Assembly: GCA_910574345.1 (NCBI GenBank)
Contig: CAJSZV010000006.1
Location: 8,340 to 72,339, forward strand
Length of the DNA stretch: 64,000 nucleotides
Reading direction: 5' to 3'
Source of the DNA: Clostridiaceae bacterium
Lineage (GTDB): Bacteria; Bacillota; Clostridia; Lachnospirales; Lachnospiraceae
A program made the position numbers and the translations under genes. Below the pieces are notes generated by a model that was not told the origin of the DNA, did no database searches, and saw only the letters and a list, made by a program, of their open reading frames with translations. Positions 11,492-20,180 of this stretch are shown piece by piece (positions within the stretch are counted from its first letter, which is position 1; every line of letters begins with the position of its first letter).

Positions 11492-12389
11492 TACATTTTG
11501 GTATTGCCTGAAAGAAGGCGTTAAGAATATATGCAGAAATGTTTGGTTTTCTCTTGCATCTGTGGCGACGATTTCTGCGTGTATTTTTTTATTTTGTTTG
11601 TTCTTCAGTATTGTTGTGAATATCCAGTACGTAGTGAAGAATGTAGAGGGAACCATAGGAATTACAGTGTTCTTTGATGATGAGCTTACAGAGGACGAGA
11701 TTAAGCGTATCGGAGCGGAGATCGGGAAAAGGCCGGAGATAAGCAGCATGGAGTTTACCTCGGCTGAGCAGGCATGGGAGAATATGAAAAATGATTATTT
11801 TGCCGGCCATGAGGAATTGGCAGAAGGTTTTGCCGATGACAATCCCCTGGCAGGATCTGCATCCTACCAGATTTTCCTGCACGAGATCGAGAACCAGGAC
11901 CAGGTTGTAGCCTACCTTCAGGGAGTGTCGGGGGTAAGGGAAGTTAATTATTCCAACAGCGCGGCGGAAGGACTAAACAGTTTTAATGCGATTATCGGAC
12001 TTTTATCACTGGCGATTATCGGAGTATTGCTGGCAGTTTCTGTGTTCCTTATCAGCAACACAATCAATGTGGCTGCTTCCTTTCGGAAGAATGAGAATGA
12101 GATTATGCGGTACATAGGAGCGACGAATTATATGATCCGGGCTCCCTTTGTGGTTGAAGGAATTGTAATGGGACTTATGGGAGCGGGAATTCCTTTGGTC
12201 GGCATGTATTTTTTGTATTTGCGTTCCGTGGGATACCTTACTACCCGGTTTCAGATTTTATCGAGGATTTTCCAGTTTCTTCCCTTAAGTCAGATCTTTC
12301 CCTATATGGCTGTGGTGGCCGTGCTCTTGGGACTGGGAATCGGGTTCTTTGCAAGTTTCTTTACCATAAGGAAACATCTGAAGGTATAA
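11481..12389 (+). CDS. ftsX: Cell division permease-like protein FtsX
   Basis: 302 aa with the FtsX topology: one N-terminal membrane segment (about 20-42), an extracellular domain of about 110 residues, and three C-terminal segments including ISNTINVAASFRKNENEIMRYIGAT, the family signature. It conveys FtsE ATP hydrolysis to a wall hydrolase outside the cell. It overlaps ftsE and is followed after 59 nt by an S41 protease. Confidence 0.95.
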   Translation: MRISTFWYCLKEGVKNICRNVWFSLASVATISACIFLFCLFFSIVVNIQYVVKNVEGTIGITVFFDDELTEDEIKRIGAEIGKRPEISSMEFTSAEQAWENMKNDYFAGHEELAEGFADDNPLAGSASYQIFLHEIENQDQVVAYLQGVSGVREVNYSNSAAEGLNSFNAIIGLLSLAIIGVLLAVSVFLISNTINVAASFRKNENEIMRYIGATNYMIRAPFVVEGIVMGLMGAGIPLVGMYFLYLRSVGYLTTRFQILSRIFQFLPLSQIFPYMAVVAVLLGLGIGFFASFFTIRKHLKV

Positions 12390-12448
12390 TGTCAGCTTAA
12401 ATGGGAATATTAAGCAAAACGCGCTCAAATCCATAAAGGAGTGAATAT

Positions 12449-13771
12449 ATGGAAAGTAAGAATAAGTTTTGGAAGGGTGTTCTGGTGGGAGCCCTTGTAA
12501 TGGCTTTTGCCGGACTTGTAATCGTGGGGGTGTCGGCAGGAATCTTCCTGATCGGAAAGACTGTGATGGACAATCCTGCTCAGATTGTTGAGGAGGACGG
12601 TTCCTCTGCCCACGGCGAGGGGGAGCTGGATCTGAACCGGATCTCCCGTAAGATGGATTATATCCAGGGAATCGTGGAAGAATACTATCTGTTTGATGAA
12701 GATTTGGAGCATGTGGAGGATGGGATCTATACAGGGCTTATGTATGGCCTTGATGATCCGTATTCCGTTTATTACAATGAAAAAGACTATCAATCCATGC
12801 AGGAGGATACGTCAGGCAAATATTGTGGAATCGGGGCCATGGTTTCCCAGAATCGTTCCACGGGAATTGCCACGGTAACCAAGGTCTTTAAGGACGCGCC
12901 GTCTTTTGAAGCCGGCATGCTCCCCGGAGACATCATATATGAAGTGGAAGGGGAAAATGTAGCAGGTATGGAATTAGACCTGCTGGTCAGCAATTATATC
13001 CGAGGAGAAGAGGGAAGCAAGGTAAAGATTACAGTACTGCGGGGCGATGCCAATGAGGAAGTGGAACTGACCATAGAACGGAGGCAGATCGAGGTTCCTA
13101 CAGTGGAACATGAGATGTTAAAAGACCATGTGGGTTATATTTATGTCATGCAGTTTGACGAGGTTACCAGTGAACAGTTTAAGACAGCAGTGGATGACCT
13201 GGAGCGTCAGGGAATGGAGAAACTGGTTGTGGATCTGCGGGATAATCCCGGGGGCCTCCTGGACGCTGTAGTGGAAATGCTGGCATATGTGCTTCCTGAT
13301 GATAGGATGGACGGGATGCTGGTATATACAGCCGATAAAGACGGAAAGGGCGACCGGTTCTTCTGTAAAGACGGAAAGATTCAGTACGAAAGCGACTACC
13401 AGCAGCAGAACAGCGGATATCCAAAAGAAGATAATCATGACATTGATGTGCCCATGGCGGTGCTGATCAACGGCAACTCGGCCAGCGCATCGGAAGTGTT
13501 CACAGGTGCTATCCAGGATTATGAGGCCGGCGTGGTAGTGGGTACTCAGACCTTCGGCAAAGGAATCGTTCAGAGTCTCCTGCCTTTGGGAGACGGCACA
13601 GCTATTAAGCTGACCACAGCCCATTACTATACTCCCAGCGGATTTGACCTTCACGGCGTGGGCCTGACCCCGGATGTGGAAGTGGATCTGGATGAAGAGC
13701 TGAAGACGAAGGCTGTAGTGGAGAAGAGCGAGGACAATCAGCTTCAGGCTGCTATTGAGGCTCTTGACTAG
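12449..13771 (+). CDS. S41 carboxyl-terminal processing protease (CtpA/CtpB-like)
   Basis: 440 aa. One N-terminal membrane anchor (about 10-36) is followed by a PDZ domain (about 125-210, with FEAGMLPGDIIYEVEG) and the S41 catalytic core. The Ser-Lys dyad is S346 in NGNSASASE and K371 in TFGKG, with Q375 four residues later; this 25-residue spacing matches CtpB. It should cleave extracytoplasmic proteins near their C-termini. It follows ftsX in the same direction and probably belongs to the ftsEX transcript. In related Firmicutes this protease often stands next to an M23 wall hydrolase, which is absent here. Confidence 0.92.
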   Translation: MESKNKFWKGVLVGALVMAFAGLVIVGVSAGIFLIGKTVMDNPAQIVEEDGSSAHGEGELDLNRISRKMDYIQGIVEEYYLFDEDLEHVEDGIYTGLMYGLDDPYSVYYNEKDYQSMQEDTSGKYCGIGAMVSQNRSTGIATVTKVFKDAPSFEAGMLPGDIIYEVEGENVAGMELDLLVSNYIRGEEGSKVKITVLRGDANEEVELTIERRQIEVPTVEHEMLKDHVGYIYVMQFDEVTSEQFKTAVDDLERQGMEKLVVDLRDNPGGLLDAVVEMLAYVLPDDRMDGMLVYTADKDGKGDRFFCKDGKIQYESDYQQQNSGYPKEDNHDIDVPMAVLINGNSASASEVFTGAIQDYEAGVVVGTQTFGKGIVQSLLPLGDGTAIKLTTAHYYTPSGFDLHGVGLTPDVEVDLDEELKTKAVVEKSEDNQLQAAIEALD

Positions 13772-13852
13772 GAATTTTATTCTCGCGAAGGCAACGTGCC
13801 AAGGTCAAGCTGGATTGACTTTGGCGACTGCCCGCGGGGGTGTTGACTGACA

Positions 13853-13904
13853 CAGCGGCGGTTATGGCCCATGGCTATTGTGGGTTCATGGCTGCCGCTT
13901 TTTG
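13853..13904 (+). terminator. Terminator after the S41 protease
   Basis: AGCGGC at 13854 pairs with GCCGCT near 13894, with further pairing in a long hairpin (GGCCCA...TGGGTT), followed by TTTTTG. Confidence 0.6.
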
Positions 13905-13961
13905 TTATATAGAGGCAAGATGTGCAGGAGAAATACGGTGAAAGGGAAAGGGGATAAGACG

Positions 13962-14708
13962 ATGGATATTATGGAGAAAATGGAGGCGGCAAAGCCTAAA
14001 TTCACAAAGACGGATTTAAAGATATATGAGTTGGTAAAGGCGGAGTCACAGTATATTGCCAGGACATCTACGGCGATGATTACCGCAGATTATGGTTTGT
14101 CCCAGGCAGCTCTCACCAGATTCAGCCAGAAACTGGGATATAATGGTTATAATGAATTTAAGTATGAAATATCCAGACATTCACATAAGACTTTGACGGT
14201 GAACGGAACGAAAGATTCTCCTATGGAGGTCTATATAAAGAATTTTCGATATTTTGAAGAACTATATCAGGAGGGGAAGTGTCAGGAGGCAGCAGATGTC
14301 ATCAGCCGGGCCAGCCGGGTTTACATAACCGGTTATCATCGGTCATACCTTGCGGCAGAGCTGCTGAATTATAATCTCCTCGATTTTTGTTATGACAGTA
14401 TGTGCCTGAGAGCTGACGAAATCTTTAAGATTGATGCTTTTTCCAGAGAGGGAAGTCTGCTGATTATCTTTTCCGTATCAAATCCAACTTACCTTGAACT
14501 TGTCTCTGAGATTGGAAAGATGAAGAGAAATAAACCTAAGATTATGTTAGTGACTCTCAGTGAAAAGCATCCCTTAAGCAAAAGGTCGGATTATGTGTAT
14601 GTACTTCCTAATCTGAGAAGCGCTCCGTCTCACTATATAGAGCCTATGGTTATGTTCAGTGCATTTATCCAGGAGATCGCAGCCTTTCTTTCACCTAAAA
14701 ACGAATAG
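13962..14708 (+). CDS. RpiR/MurR-family regulator with SIS domain
   Basis: About 248 aa. The N-terminal HTH_6 domain (about 12-80, with ITADYGLSQAALTRFSQKLGYNGYNEFK) is typical of RpiR regulators, and the rest is a SIS sugar-phosphate isomerase fold (about 110-230) that usually senses a phosphosugar. ATG 13962 follows AAAGGGG. A GTG at 13938 with AGGAG seven bases upstream is a real alternative that would add eight residues. The neighbouring PTS operon starts 96 nt downstream and has an inverted repeat over its promoter, so that operon is the likely target. Confidence 0.88.
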   Translation: MDIMEKMEAAKPKFTKTDLKIYELVKAESQYIARTSTAMITADYGLSQAALTRFSQKLGYNGYNEFKYEISRHSHKTLTVNGTKDSPMEVYIKNFRYFEELYQEGKCQEAADVISRASRVYITGYHRSYLAAELLNYNLLDFCYDSMCLRADEIFKIDAFSREGSLLIIFSVSNPTYLELVSEIGKMKRNKPKIMLVTLSEKHPLSKRSDYVYVLPNLRSAPSHYIEPMVMFSAFIQEIAAFLSPKNE

Positions 14709-14732
14709 ATATTTAAAAAATTAAAATTATAA

Positions 14733-14761
14733 TTGAATGTTCATTCAATATGTTGTATAAT
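14733..14761 (+). promoter_or_regulatory. Promoter of the PTS EIIC operon with overlapping operator
   Basis: TTGAAT (14733-14738), 17 nt and TATAAT (14756-14761). A perfect inverted repeat TTGAATG-TT-CATTCAA (14733-14748) covers the -35 element. The position suits an operator for the RpiR-type regulator encoded just upstream. Confidence 0.75.
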
Positions 14762-14804
14762 GTAACCATCTTAAATCATGATAATTACGAAGGAGGTATA
14801 CAAC

Positions 14805-16109
14805 ATGAATGAATTATCAAACAAATTTCAGGACTGGATGGAAAAGACGCTGCTGCCTGTGGGGTCAAAGATTTCTTCCCAGAGACATCTGGCGGCGGTC
14901 AGGGACGGTATGACAGTGCTGATTCCGTTAACGATTGTAGGAGGATTTGCCTGTCTTCTGGCTGTGCCTCCGGTTCCGGCAGGAGTGACAGAGCCCACCA
15001 ACGCTGTTTATGCATTTCTTCTGGCATGGCAGGCATGGGCCAACTCTATTAAGACATACCTGATGATTCCGTATCAGCTGACTATGGGATGTCTGACCCT
15101 TTATGTAGTGGCAAGTATTGCATATAATTTGTCAGGTTTTTATCATATGAATGGTCTGAACAATTTGATTTCCGCCATATTAGTATTTCTTGTAGTCAGT
15201 GATGGAGTCGATCTTACAACAGGAACCATTAATATTGCAATGCTTGGAGCCGGATATATGTTTGGCGGAATGGTGGTGTCTATATTGGTGGTAGAGATTA
15301 ATCATTTCTTTATCAAGCATAATATTACCATTAAAATGCCGGATACTGTGCCCCCCAATGTGGCAGCGCCTTTCAATGTACTGATCCCTTTGATTTTTAA
15401 TGTGGTGCTTTTCAGTATTATTAACGGAGCAGTGACCAGCCTTACAGGGGCAGGATTTACATCTCTTGTATTTACGATTTTCCAGCCGCTGATTAAGGCC
15501 ACAGGCTCTCTTCCCTCGGTCCTGCTGATTTGTTTTGTGGCGCAGCTCTTCTGGTTTTTTGGAATCCATGGACAGAATATGACGAATGTAGTAGTGGCGC
15601 CGATTACGACAGCAGCATTGGCTGCCAATATGGAAGCATATACAGCCGGGCTGCCGCTGCCATACATTTATGCGGGAAACGCTGCCACTTTATTTGGGGG
15701 CTGGCTGGCCTTTTTTGCCATGCAGCTTCTGATGCTGACGGTATGTAAATCAAAACAGCTTACAAGTCTGGTGAAGGTTTCTTTTGTTCCCAGCTGTTTT
15801 AATATCAATGAGCCGGGCATATTTGGTATTCCAACGGTACTTAATGTTTATCTGTTTATTGCGTGTGTGCTTTGCCAGTGGATTAATTATGGCGTCTACT
15901 ATATTTGTGCTTCCATAGGTCTTGTGGGACGTTTTTTTGTAACTCTTCCATTCACGACGCCGGGACCGGTCGCCGCATTTTTGGCAACTATGGATTGGAA
16001 GGCTGTGGTATTATGGTTTATTCTGCTGGTGGCGGATTATTTTGTAATAATGCCTTTTATAAAGGCTCATGACAAACAGTTGTGCATGGAAGAGGCAAAA
16101 GGTGAATAG
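14805..16109 (+). CDS. PTS EIIC permease, lactose/cellobiose family
   Basis: 434-aa polytopic membrane protein with the EIIC features of the lactose/cellobiose class: N-terminal LLPVGSKISSQRHLAAVRDGMTVLIPLTIVGG, the substrate-site regions FWFFGIHGQNM and FNINEPGIFGIPTVLN, and about ten membrane segments. It moves a beta-linked sugar and hands it over phosphorylated. No EIIA or EIIB is encoded beside it, so these must come from elsewhere. AGGAGG (14791-14796) sets ATG 14805. Confidence 0.92.
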   Translation: MNELSNKFQDWMEKTLLPVGSKISSQRHLAAVRDGMTVLIPLTIVGGFACLLAVPPVPAGVTEPTNAVYAFLLAWQAWANSIKTYLMIPYQLTMGCLTLYVVASIAYNLSGFYHMNGLNNLISAILVFLVVSDGVDLTTGTINIAMLGAGYMFGGMVVSILVVEINHFFIKHNITIKMPDTVPPNVAAPFNVLIPLIFNVVLFSIINGAVTSLTGAGFTSLVFTIFQPLIKATGSLPSVLLICFVAQLFWFFGIHGQNMTNVVVAPITTAALAANMEAYTAGLPLPYIYAGNAATLFGGWLAFFAMQLLMLTVCKSKQLTSLVKVSFVPSCFNINEPGIFGIPTVLNVYLFIACVLCQWINYGVYYICASIGLVGRFFVTLPFTTPGPVAAFLATMDWKAVVLWFILLVADYFVIMPFIKAHDKQLCMEEAKGE

Positions 16110-16121
16110 GAGGAGATTAAA

Positions 16122-16940
16122 ATGGTTTATTTCACAAGTGAAAAATTGACAAATCGGATTACAAGGATTCGGGATATACTGGGTACCTGTCTGTATCTGG
16201 TGGAAGGAGATGAAAAAGCCTGTCTGCTGGACACAGGAGACGGATACGGAAACTTAAAAGAATATGTGGAGACTTTGACTCATAAGCCGGTTTTTGTAGT
16301 GCTGACTCATGGACATCTGGATCATGTGGGAGGAGCCTGCTTTTTTGATGAAGTTTACATGAATTCCAAAGATCAGGCGGTCTATGACGAACACAGTACA
16401 GTGGAGTTTCGGTATCACAGAAATCAAGAGAAATGGCCGAATATCGCAGAGATTCCAAGAGAGGAATATAATCCTCCCTATGAGGGGGAACTGAGGGAAC
16501 TTCATGACGGGCAGATTTTTGATCTGGGGCACTGCCATATTGAGATGATCGGGGTTCCGGGCCATACCCAGGGGATGATGTGCGCCTTGATTCAGGAAGA
16601 ACGGTATATTGTGTTCGGTGATGCCTGCGGCGTATTTGTACTGCTGCATAACGATCAGTCCAGCAATGTGTCTGAGTACCGAAAAAGCCTGGTTCGTCTG
16701 AAAACATATGAGGACAGATACGACTATATTATTCGGAATCACGGAACAGGCCAGTCGCCTAAGGAATTGCTTGATAATGTAATTGAATGCTGTGATGCCA
16801 TCTTAAACGGCACGGCGGACAATGTGGAAATTGAATTCGCCGGCGAAAAGCTTCTTCTGTGTAAAGCCGTTGACGGAAAAAACGGGCGTCTGGATGGGAA
16901 AGAGGGAAATATTGCCTACAAAAAGGAAAAGGGAATCTAA
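16122..16940 (+). CDS. MBL-fold metallo-hydrolase linked to the PTS operon
   Basis: 272 aa with the metallo-beta-lactamase fold. The metal-binding motif THGHLDH gives H63, H65, D67 and H68; a second histidine stands in GVPGHTQGM (near 148), the bridging aspartate in FGDACG (near 167) and a final histidine in IIRNHGTG. It lies 12 nt after the EIIC gene with AGGAGG upstream, so the two are co-expressed. The substrate is unknown; hydrolysis of a phosphorylated ester or lactone made from the imported sugar is an inference from context. Confidence 0.85.
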   Translation: MVYFTSEKLTNRITRIRDILGTCLYLVEGDEKACLLDTGDGYGNLKEYVETLTHKPVFVVLTHGHLDHVGGACFFDEVYMNSKDQAVYDEHSTVEFRYHRNQEKWPNIAEIPREEYNPPYEGELRELHDGQIFDLGHCHIEMIGVPGHTQGMMCALIQEERYIVFGDACGVFVLLHNDQSSNVSEYRKSLVRLKTYEDRYDYIIRNHGTGQSPKELLDNVIECCDAILNGTADNVEIEFAGEKLLLCKAVDGKNGRLDGKEGNIAYKKEKGI

Positions 16941-16945
16941 GGATT

Positions 16946-16982
16946 TATCAGCCTGGCCGGTGTGGTCAGGCTGATCCTTTTC
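16946..16982 (+). terminator. Terminator of the EIIC-MBL operon
   Basis: ATCAGCCTGGCC pairs with GGTCAGGCTGAT around GGTGT, followed by CCTTTTC. The T-run is short. Confidence 0.6.
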
Positions 16983-16984
16983 GG

Positions 16985-17272
16985 CTATGACTGGAGAGAC
17001 ATCCATCTCTTTAAAGTGGGGAACCACTGCTTCATCATGGCGTGGGCCTGCTCCCGGGTTCCCATGGGATGGCCGTTTTCTTCGTTGAATTTCAGGTTGA
17101 AATCAATCATTTCTTCCATAGTCATGGAGGGGTTAGTGAAAGCACCCTTTTGATAGCAGTAACAGCAGTAGTCTTCGTTCCTGCTCCCATCCTCGTTGGT
17201 TCCGAAGTCGGTATCAGCTTCCATGGGCATACCGCAGCTCTGACAAAATCGTTTTGACATTTCCTGTGTCAT
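16985..17272 (-). CDS. Small zinc-ribbon protein
   Basis: 95 aa on the minus strand with FCQSCGMPM near 9-17 and YCCYCYQKG near 34-42, matching the putative zinc-ribbon family of small clostridial proteins. The tail has FNLKFNEENGHPMGTREQAHAMMKQWFPTLKRW, also typical. AGGAGG eight bases upstream on that strand selects the ATG at 17272 over the one at 17257. The role is unknown. Confidence 0.85.
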   Translation of the reverse strand: MTQEMSKRFCQSCGMPMEADTDFGTNEDGSRNEDYCCYCYQKGAFTNPSMTMEEMIDFNLKFNEENGHPMGTREQAHAMMKQWFPTLKRWMSLQS

Positions 17273-17415
17273 AGGTTAATCCTCCTATATGCATATTTTG
17301 TTTATCAGCCGATGACTGGCTGCTGACTTAAGTACACTCCTGTTATATCATATAAAATATGACACAGTTTGTCATATTATAAAAAATAGCTGAAAAAACT
17401 TTTGACTCCGGCATT

Positions 17416-17577
17416 ATGTTTACAAAAGCAGTTGTCAGGCAGAATAAAATTCCCTTTGAAATAACAGCCGATCCGTTTTACAGCGAGGAGAATCAAAGAC
17501 ATTTAAGTAAGGCAATTGCAGATCTTGAAGCTGGTAAGGGGCAAATACATGAATTAGCTGAGGTTGATGATGAATAA
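17416..17577 (+). pseudogene. RelB/DinJ-type antitoxin, 5' end missing
   Basis: The readable frame (53 aa from ATG 17416) has the conserved RelB/DinJ C-terminal half: VVRQNKIPFEITADPFYSEEN followed by HLSKAIADLEAGKGQIHEL. The N-terminal ribbon-helix-helix DNA-binding part, normally about 25-30 residues, is absent; the frame hits TAA at 17380 after ten poorly matching codons. I infer a deletion of the 5' end. It overlaps the toxin remnant by 8 nt, the usual antitoxin-toxin arrangement. Confidence 0.8.
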
Positions 17578-17842
17578 ACTGTGGCAGGATGAAGCGTGGG
17601 AGGATTAGGTCTGTTGGCAATCCCAGGATCGTAAAACTTTTAAGCGAATTAACCAGCTTTTCCAGCTTTTACAAGACATATCTCGCAATGGGTATGAAGG
17701 CATAGGAAAACCTGAGCTTTTGAAGGGAAACCATTCGGGGTGGTGGAGCCGCCGTATTGATGAGAGCAATCGGCTGGTTTACCGGATTCATAATGGGCAA
17801 ATTGAAATTGCACAGTGCCGTTCTCATTATGGTGATAAATAG
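17570..17842 (+). pseudogene. Txe/YoeB-family toxin with an amber stop at codon 13
   Basis: Reading through one TAG (17606-17608) gives 90 codons that match YoeB from end to end: MNKLWQDEAWED-stop-VCWQ, then GYEGIGKPELLKGNHSGWWSRRI and a C-terminal CRSHYGDK. In YoeB the stop position is a tyrosine (WDDYLYWQ), so a TAC/TAT to TAG change explains it. The Glu, Arg and His-Tyr equivalents of the YoeB ribonuclease site are all intact, so inactivation looks recent. YoeB cleaves mRNA at the ribosome. The stop codon abuts the convergent WYL gene. Confidence 0.85.
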
Positions 17843-18781
17843 CTATGGTTCCTGCGCTTGGTAAGACGGGGCGTATAGTCTCGCCACAGCCACGGCTTCC
17901 CTCTCCAATTCTTTTCTCATCCATTCAGGCTCAAGAACCTGGACATCTTTCCCGAAAGACATAAGAAAACCGAGAATCCATTGCCCCGGCGGGTATGAGG
18001 TATGAACAAGAAAGGAGCCGTTTTTCTGTGTTTCAATCTCCTCCGGGAGAAAGGCATCCATGACCCGGTAAGCGGCCATGGGGGAGAACAGGAGGGTAAA
18101 GGGGATGGTCGGAGGGGCATAAGAGGAATCCATATATTCCTTTGGAAAGTTTGCCTCATGGATTCTTCCGGGAGAGAATGTCTCATCCAGAACCGTAAGA
18201 TCCAGGATACGGTTGAGGCGAAACATGCGGTAATCTTCTTTCAGGAGACAGTATGCCTTCAGATACCAGCCGCCTCCTTTGTAATAGAGGCATAAAGGTT
18301 CTACAGTCCGGCTGCTTTCCTGGCTGCTGGAATTGTAGTAGGTAAAATGAAGCCGGCGGCAGGTGAGAATGGCTTCTTTGCACCGTTCAAAATACTGCTG
18401 TTCTTTGGCATGACCATCCCAGGAGCCAAAGTCTACTTCCAGCCAGTCCGTGGGTTTCTTTTGAAAGAGGACCGACAGGCGGGAGAGAAGGGCAGAGTTG
18501 TCTATGGCTTTTATGGTTTGGAGGCTCTTAAGGGCGGTAAGGAGTTCTTCCTGCTCTTTTTCGTCGATGAGGGAGCGGTCCATCTGGAACTGCTCCATAA
18601 GCCGGATACCGCCGCCTTTTCCCCTCTGGCAGTATACGGGAATTCCTGAGGCGGACAAGGCGTCAAGGTCACGGTAGATGGTTCGCTGGGATACTTCCAG
18701 CTTGTGGGCCAGCCATGAGGCCGTCAGTTCCCGGTGTTCCATGAGGAGATATAAGATTTCAAATAAGCGGCTGTTTTTCAT
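17843..18781 (-). CDS. WYL-domain transcriptional regulator (YafY-like)
   Basis: 312 aa. The N-terminal HTH_11/DeoR-like wing (about 1-60, LTASWLAHKLEVSQRTIYRDLDALSASGIPVY) is followed by a WYL domain (about 140-215, with LHFTYYNSSSQ and the GGWYLKAYC block) and a WCX tail. Such proteins sense small ligands or nucleic acid through the WYL domain. Transcribed away from the methyltransferase gene at 18933. Its target is not evident. Confidence 0.9.
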   Translation of the reverse strand: MKNSRLFEILYLLMEHRELTASWLAHKLEVSQRTIYRDLDALSASGIPVYCQRGKGGGIRLMEQFQMDRSLIDEKEQEELLTALKSLQTIKAIDNSALLSRLSVLFQKKPTDWLEVDFGSWDGHAKEQQYFERCKEAILTCRRLHFTYYNSSSQESSRTVEPLCLYYKGGGWYLKAYCLLKEDYRMFRLNRILDLTVLDETFSPGRIHEANFPKEYMDSSYAPPTIPFTLLFSPMAAYRVMDAFLPEEIETQKNGSFLVHTSYPPGQWILGFLMSFGKDVQVLEPEWMRKELEREAVAVARLYAPSYQAQEP

Positions 18782-18870
18782 GAGTTTCCCCTATGAGATT
18801 CGCTGATGAATGGTGTCTGAGGCGTGTTACGGGGCCTTTATTAATCCATTTTACCAACCCCAAAAAGTAA

Positions 18871-18899
18871 TTGCAAGATAAATGAGAATGGATTATAAT
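18871..18899 (+). promoter_or_regulatory. Sigma-A promoter of the RlmI-like gene
   Basis: TTGCAA (18871-18876), 17 nt and TATAAT (18894-18899). Confidence 0.75.
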
Positions 18900-18932
18900 A
18901 GGTCAGATTAAACGATGGGGAAGGATAAGGAA

Positions 18933-20135
18933 ATGGAACAGGCAAAGGCGATTTTGAAAAAAGGACAGGGCCGCAGCTTAAAGGCGGGAGGCGCCTGGAT
19001 CTATGACAATGAGATCGAAAAGATTCAGGGAGAGTTTGAAGACGGAGATATGGTCCGGGTGGAGGACTTTGACGGATATCCCTTAGGCCAGGGATTTATC
19101 AATACAAAGTCTACGATTACGGTTCGGATGATGACCAGGAAAAAAGATGTGGTCGTAGACGAGGATTTTATAGAGATGAGAGTCCGCAATGCCTGGAATT
19201 ACCGGAAGGATACGGCAGATACAGGCAGCTGCCGTGTGATCTTCGGGGAGGCAGACTTTCTTCCGGGGATTGTCGTGGACAAATTTTCCGATGTGCTGGT
19301 GGTGGAATCTCTGGCTTTGGGAATCGACCGCTTTAAGATGGTGATCCTTGAGAAATTAAAAAAAGTTCTTCTGGAAGACGGAATCAGAATTCGGGGTATC
19401 TATGAGCGAAGCGATGCCAAGGTGCGTCTTTCGGAGGGCATGGAGCGGGTGAAAGGGTTTATCGGAGAGCCTTTTGATACCAAGGTGGAGATCATGGAGA
19501 ACGGGGTCCGTTATCTGGTGGATGTGCAGGACGGACAGAAGACCGGATTTTTCCTGGATCAGAAGTATAACCGTCAGGCGGTGGGAAGGCTGTGCAGAGG
19601 AAAGAGGGTTCTGGACTGCTTTACTCACACAGGATCTTTTGCCTTAAATGCAGGAATAAACGGGGCAGCATCTGTCCTGGGAGTGGATGCCTCGGAACTG
19701 GGCGTGGAGCAGGCCAGGGAGAATGCAAGGCTTAACGGGCTGGAAGACAGGGTAAAATTTGTCTGTGCCGATGTGTTTGAATTTCTTCCGAGACTGGAAG
19801 CAGAAGGAGAGAAGTTCGATGTGGTGATTCTGGATCCGCCGGCATTTACCAAGTCCCGCAATTCCGTTAAGAATGCGGTGAAGGGTTACCGGGAGATCAA
19901 CCTGAGGGGGATGAAGCTTGTGAAGGACGGCGGCTATCTGGCTACCTGTTCCTGTTCCCACTTCATGGACCCGGAGCTTTTTCAAAAGACCGTCAGGGAG
20001 GCGGCGGCAGGGGTCCACAAGAGACTGAGACAGGTGGAGTACCGGACCCAGGCGGCGGATCATCCTATCTTGTGGGCGGCGGATACGTCTTATTATCTGA
20101 AATTCTATATATTTCAGGTGTGCGAGGAGCGGTAA
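18933..20135 (+). CDS. Class I SAM-dependent rRNA methyltransferase, RlmI-like
   Basis: About 400 aa. An N-terminal PUA domain (about 1-75) is followed by a middle region and a Rossmann methyltransferase domain with motif I DCFTHTGSFALNAG (about 228-241), the acidic VDASELG and the catalytic-loop DPPAFTKSR. This is the RlmI/YccW layout; RlmI makes m5C1962 in E. coli 23S rRNA. GGGGAAGG eight bases upstream favours ATG 18933; an ATG at 18915 would add six residues but has a poor ribosome site. Confidence 0.88.
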   Translation: MEQAKAILKKGQGRSLKAGGAWIYDNEIEKIQGEFEDGDMVRVEDFDGYPLGQGFINTKSTITVRMMTRKKDVVVDEDFIEMRVRNAWNYRKDTADTGSCRVIFGEADFLPGIVVDKFSDVLVVESLALGIDRFKMVILEKLKKVLLEDGIRIRGIYERSDAKVRLSEGMERVKGFIGEPFDTKVEIMENGVRYLVDVQDGQKTGFFLDQKYNRQAVGRLCRGKRVLDCFTHTGSFALNAGINGAASVLGVDASELGVEQARENARLNGLEDRVKFVCADVFEFLPRLEAEGEKFDVVILDPPAFTKSRNSVKNAVKGYREINLRGMKLVKDGGYLATCSCSHFMDPELFQKTVREAAAGVHKRLRQVEYRTQAADHPILWAADTSYYLKFYIFQVCEER

Positions 20136-20138
20136 AAA

Positions 20139-20180
20139 GGAGCAGAAGTCCTGGCGGTTTGTCAGGGCTTTTGCTCTTAC
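20139..20180 (+). terminator. Hairpin terminator after the RlmI-like gene
   Basis: GAGCAGAAGTCCTG pairs with CAGGGCTTTTGCTC around GCGGTTTGT. The following T-run is weak (TTAC), so termination strength is uncertain. Confidence 0.5.

Noticed and set aside
17606-17608. Amber codon read-through or reassignment as an explanation for in-frame TAGs
   Set aside because: Normal genes in the window end in TAG (for example the WYL gene), so TAG is a working stop here.
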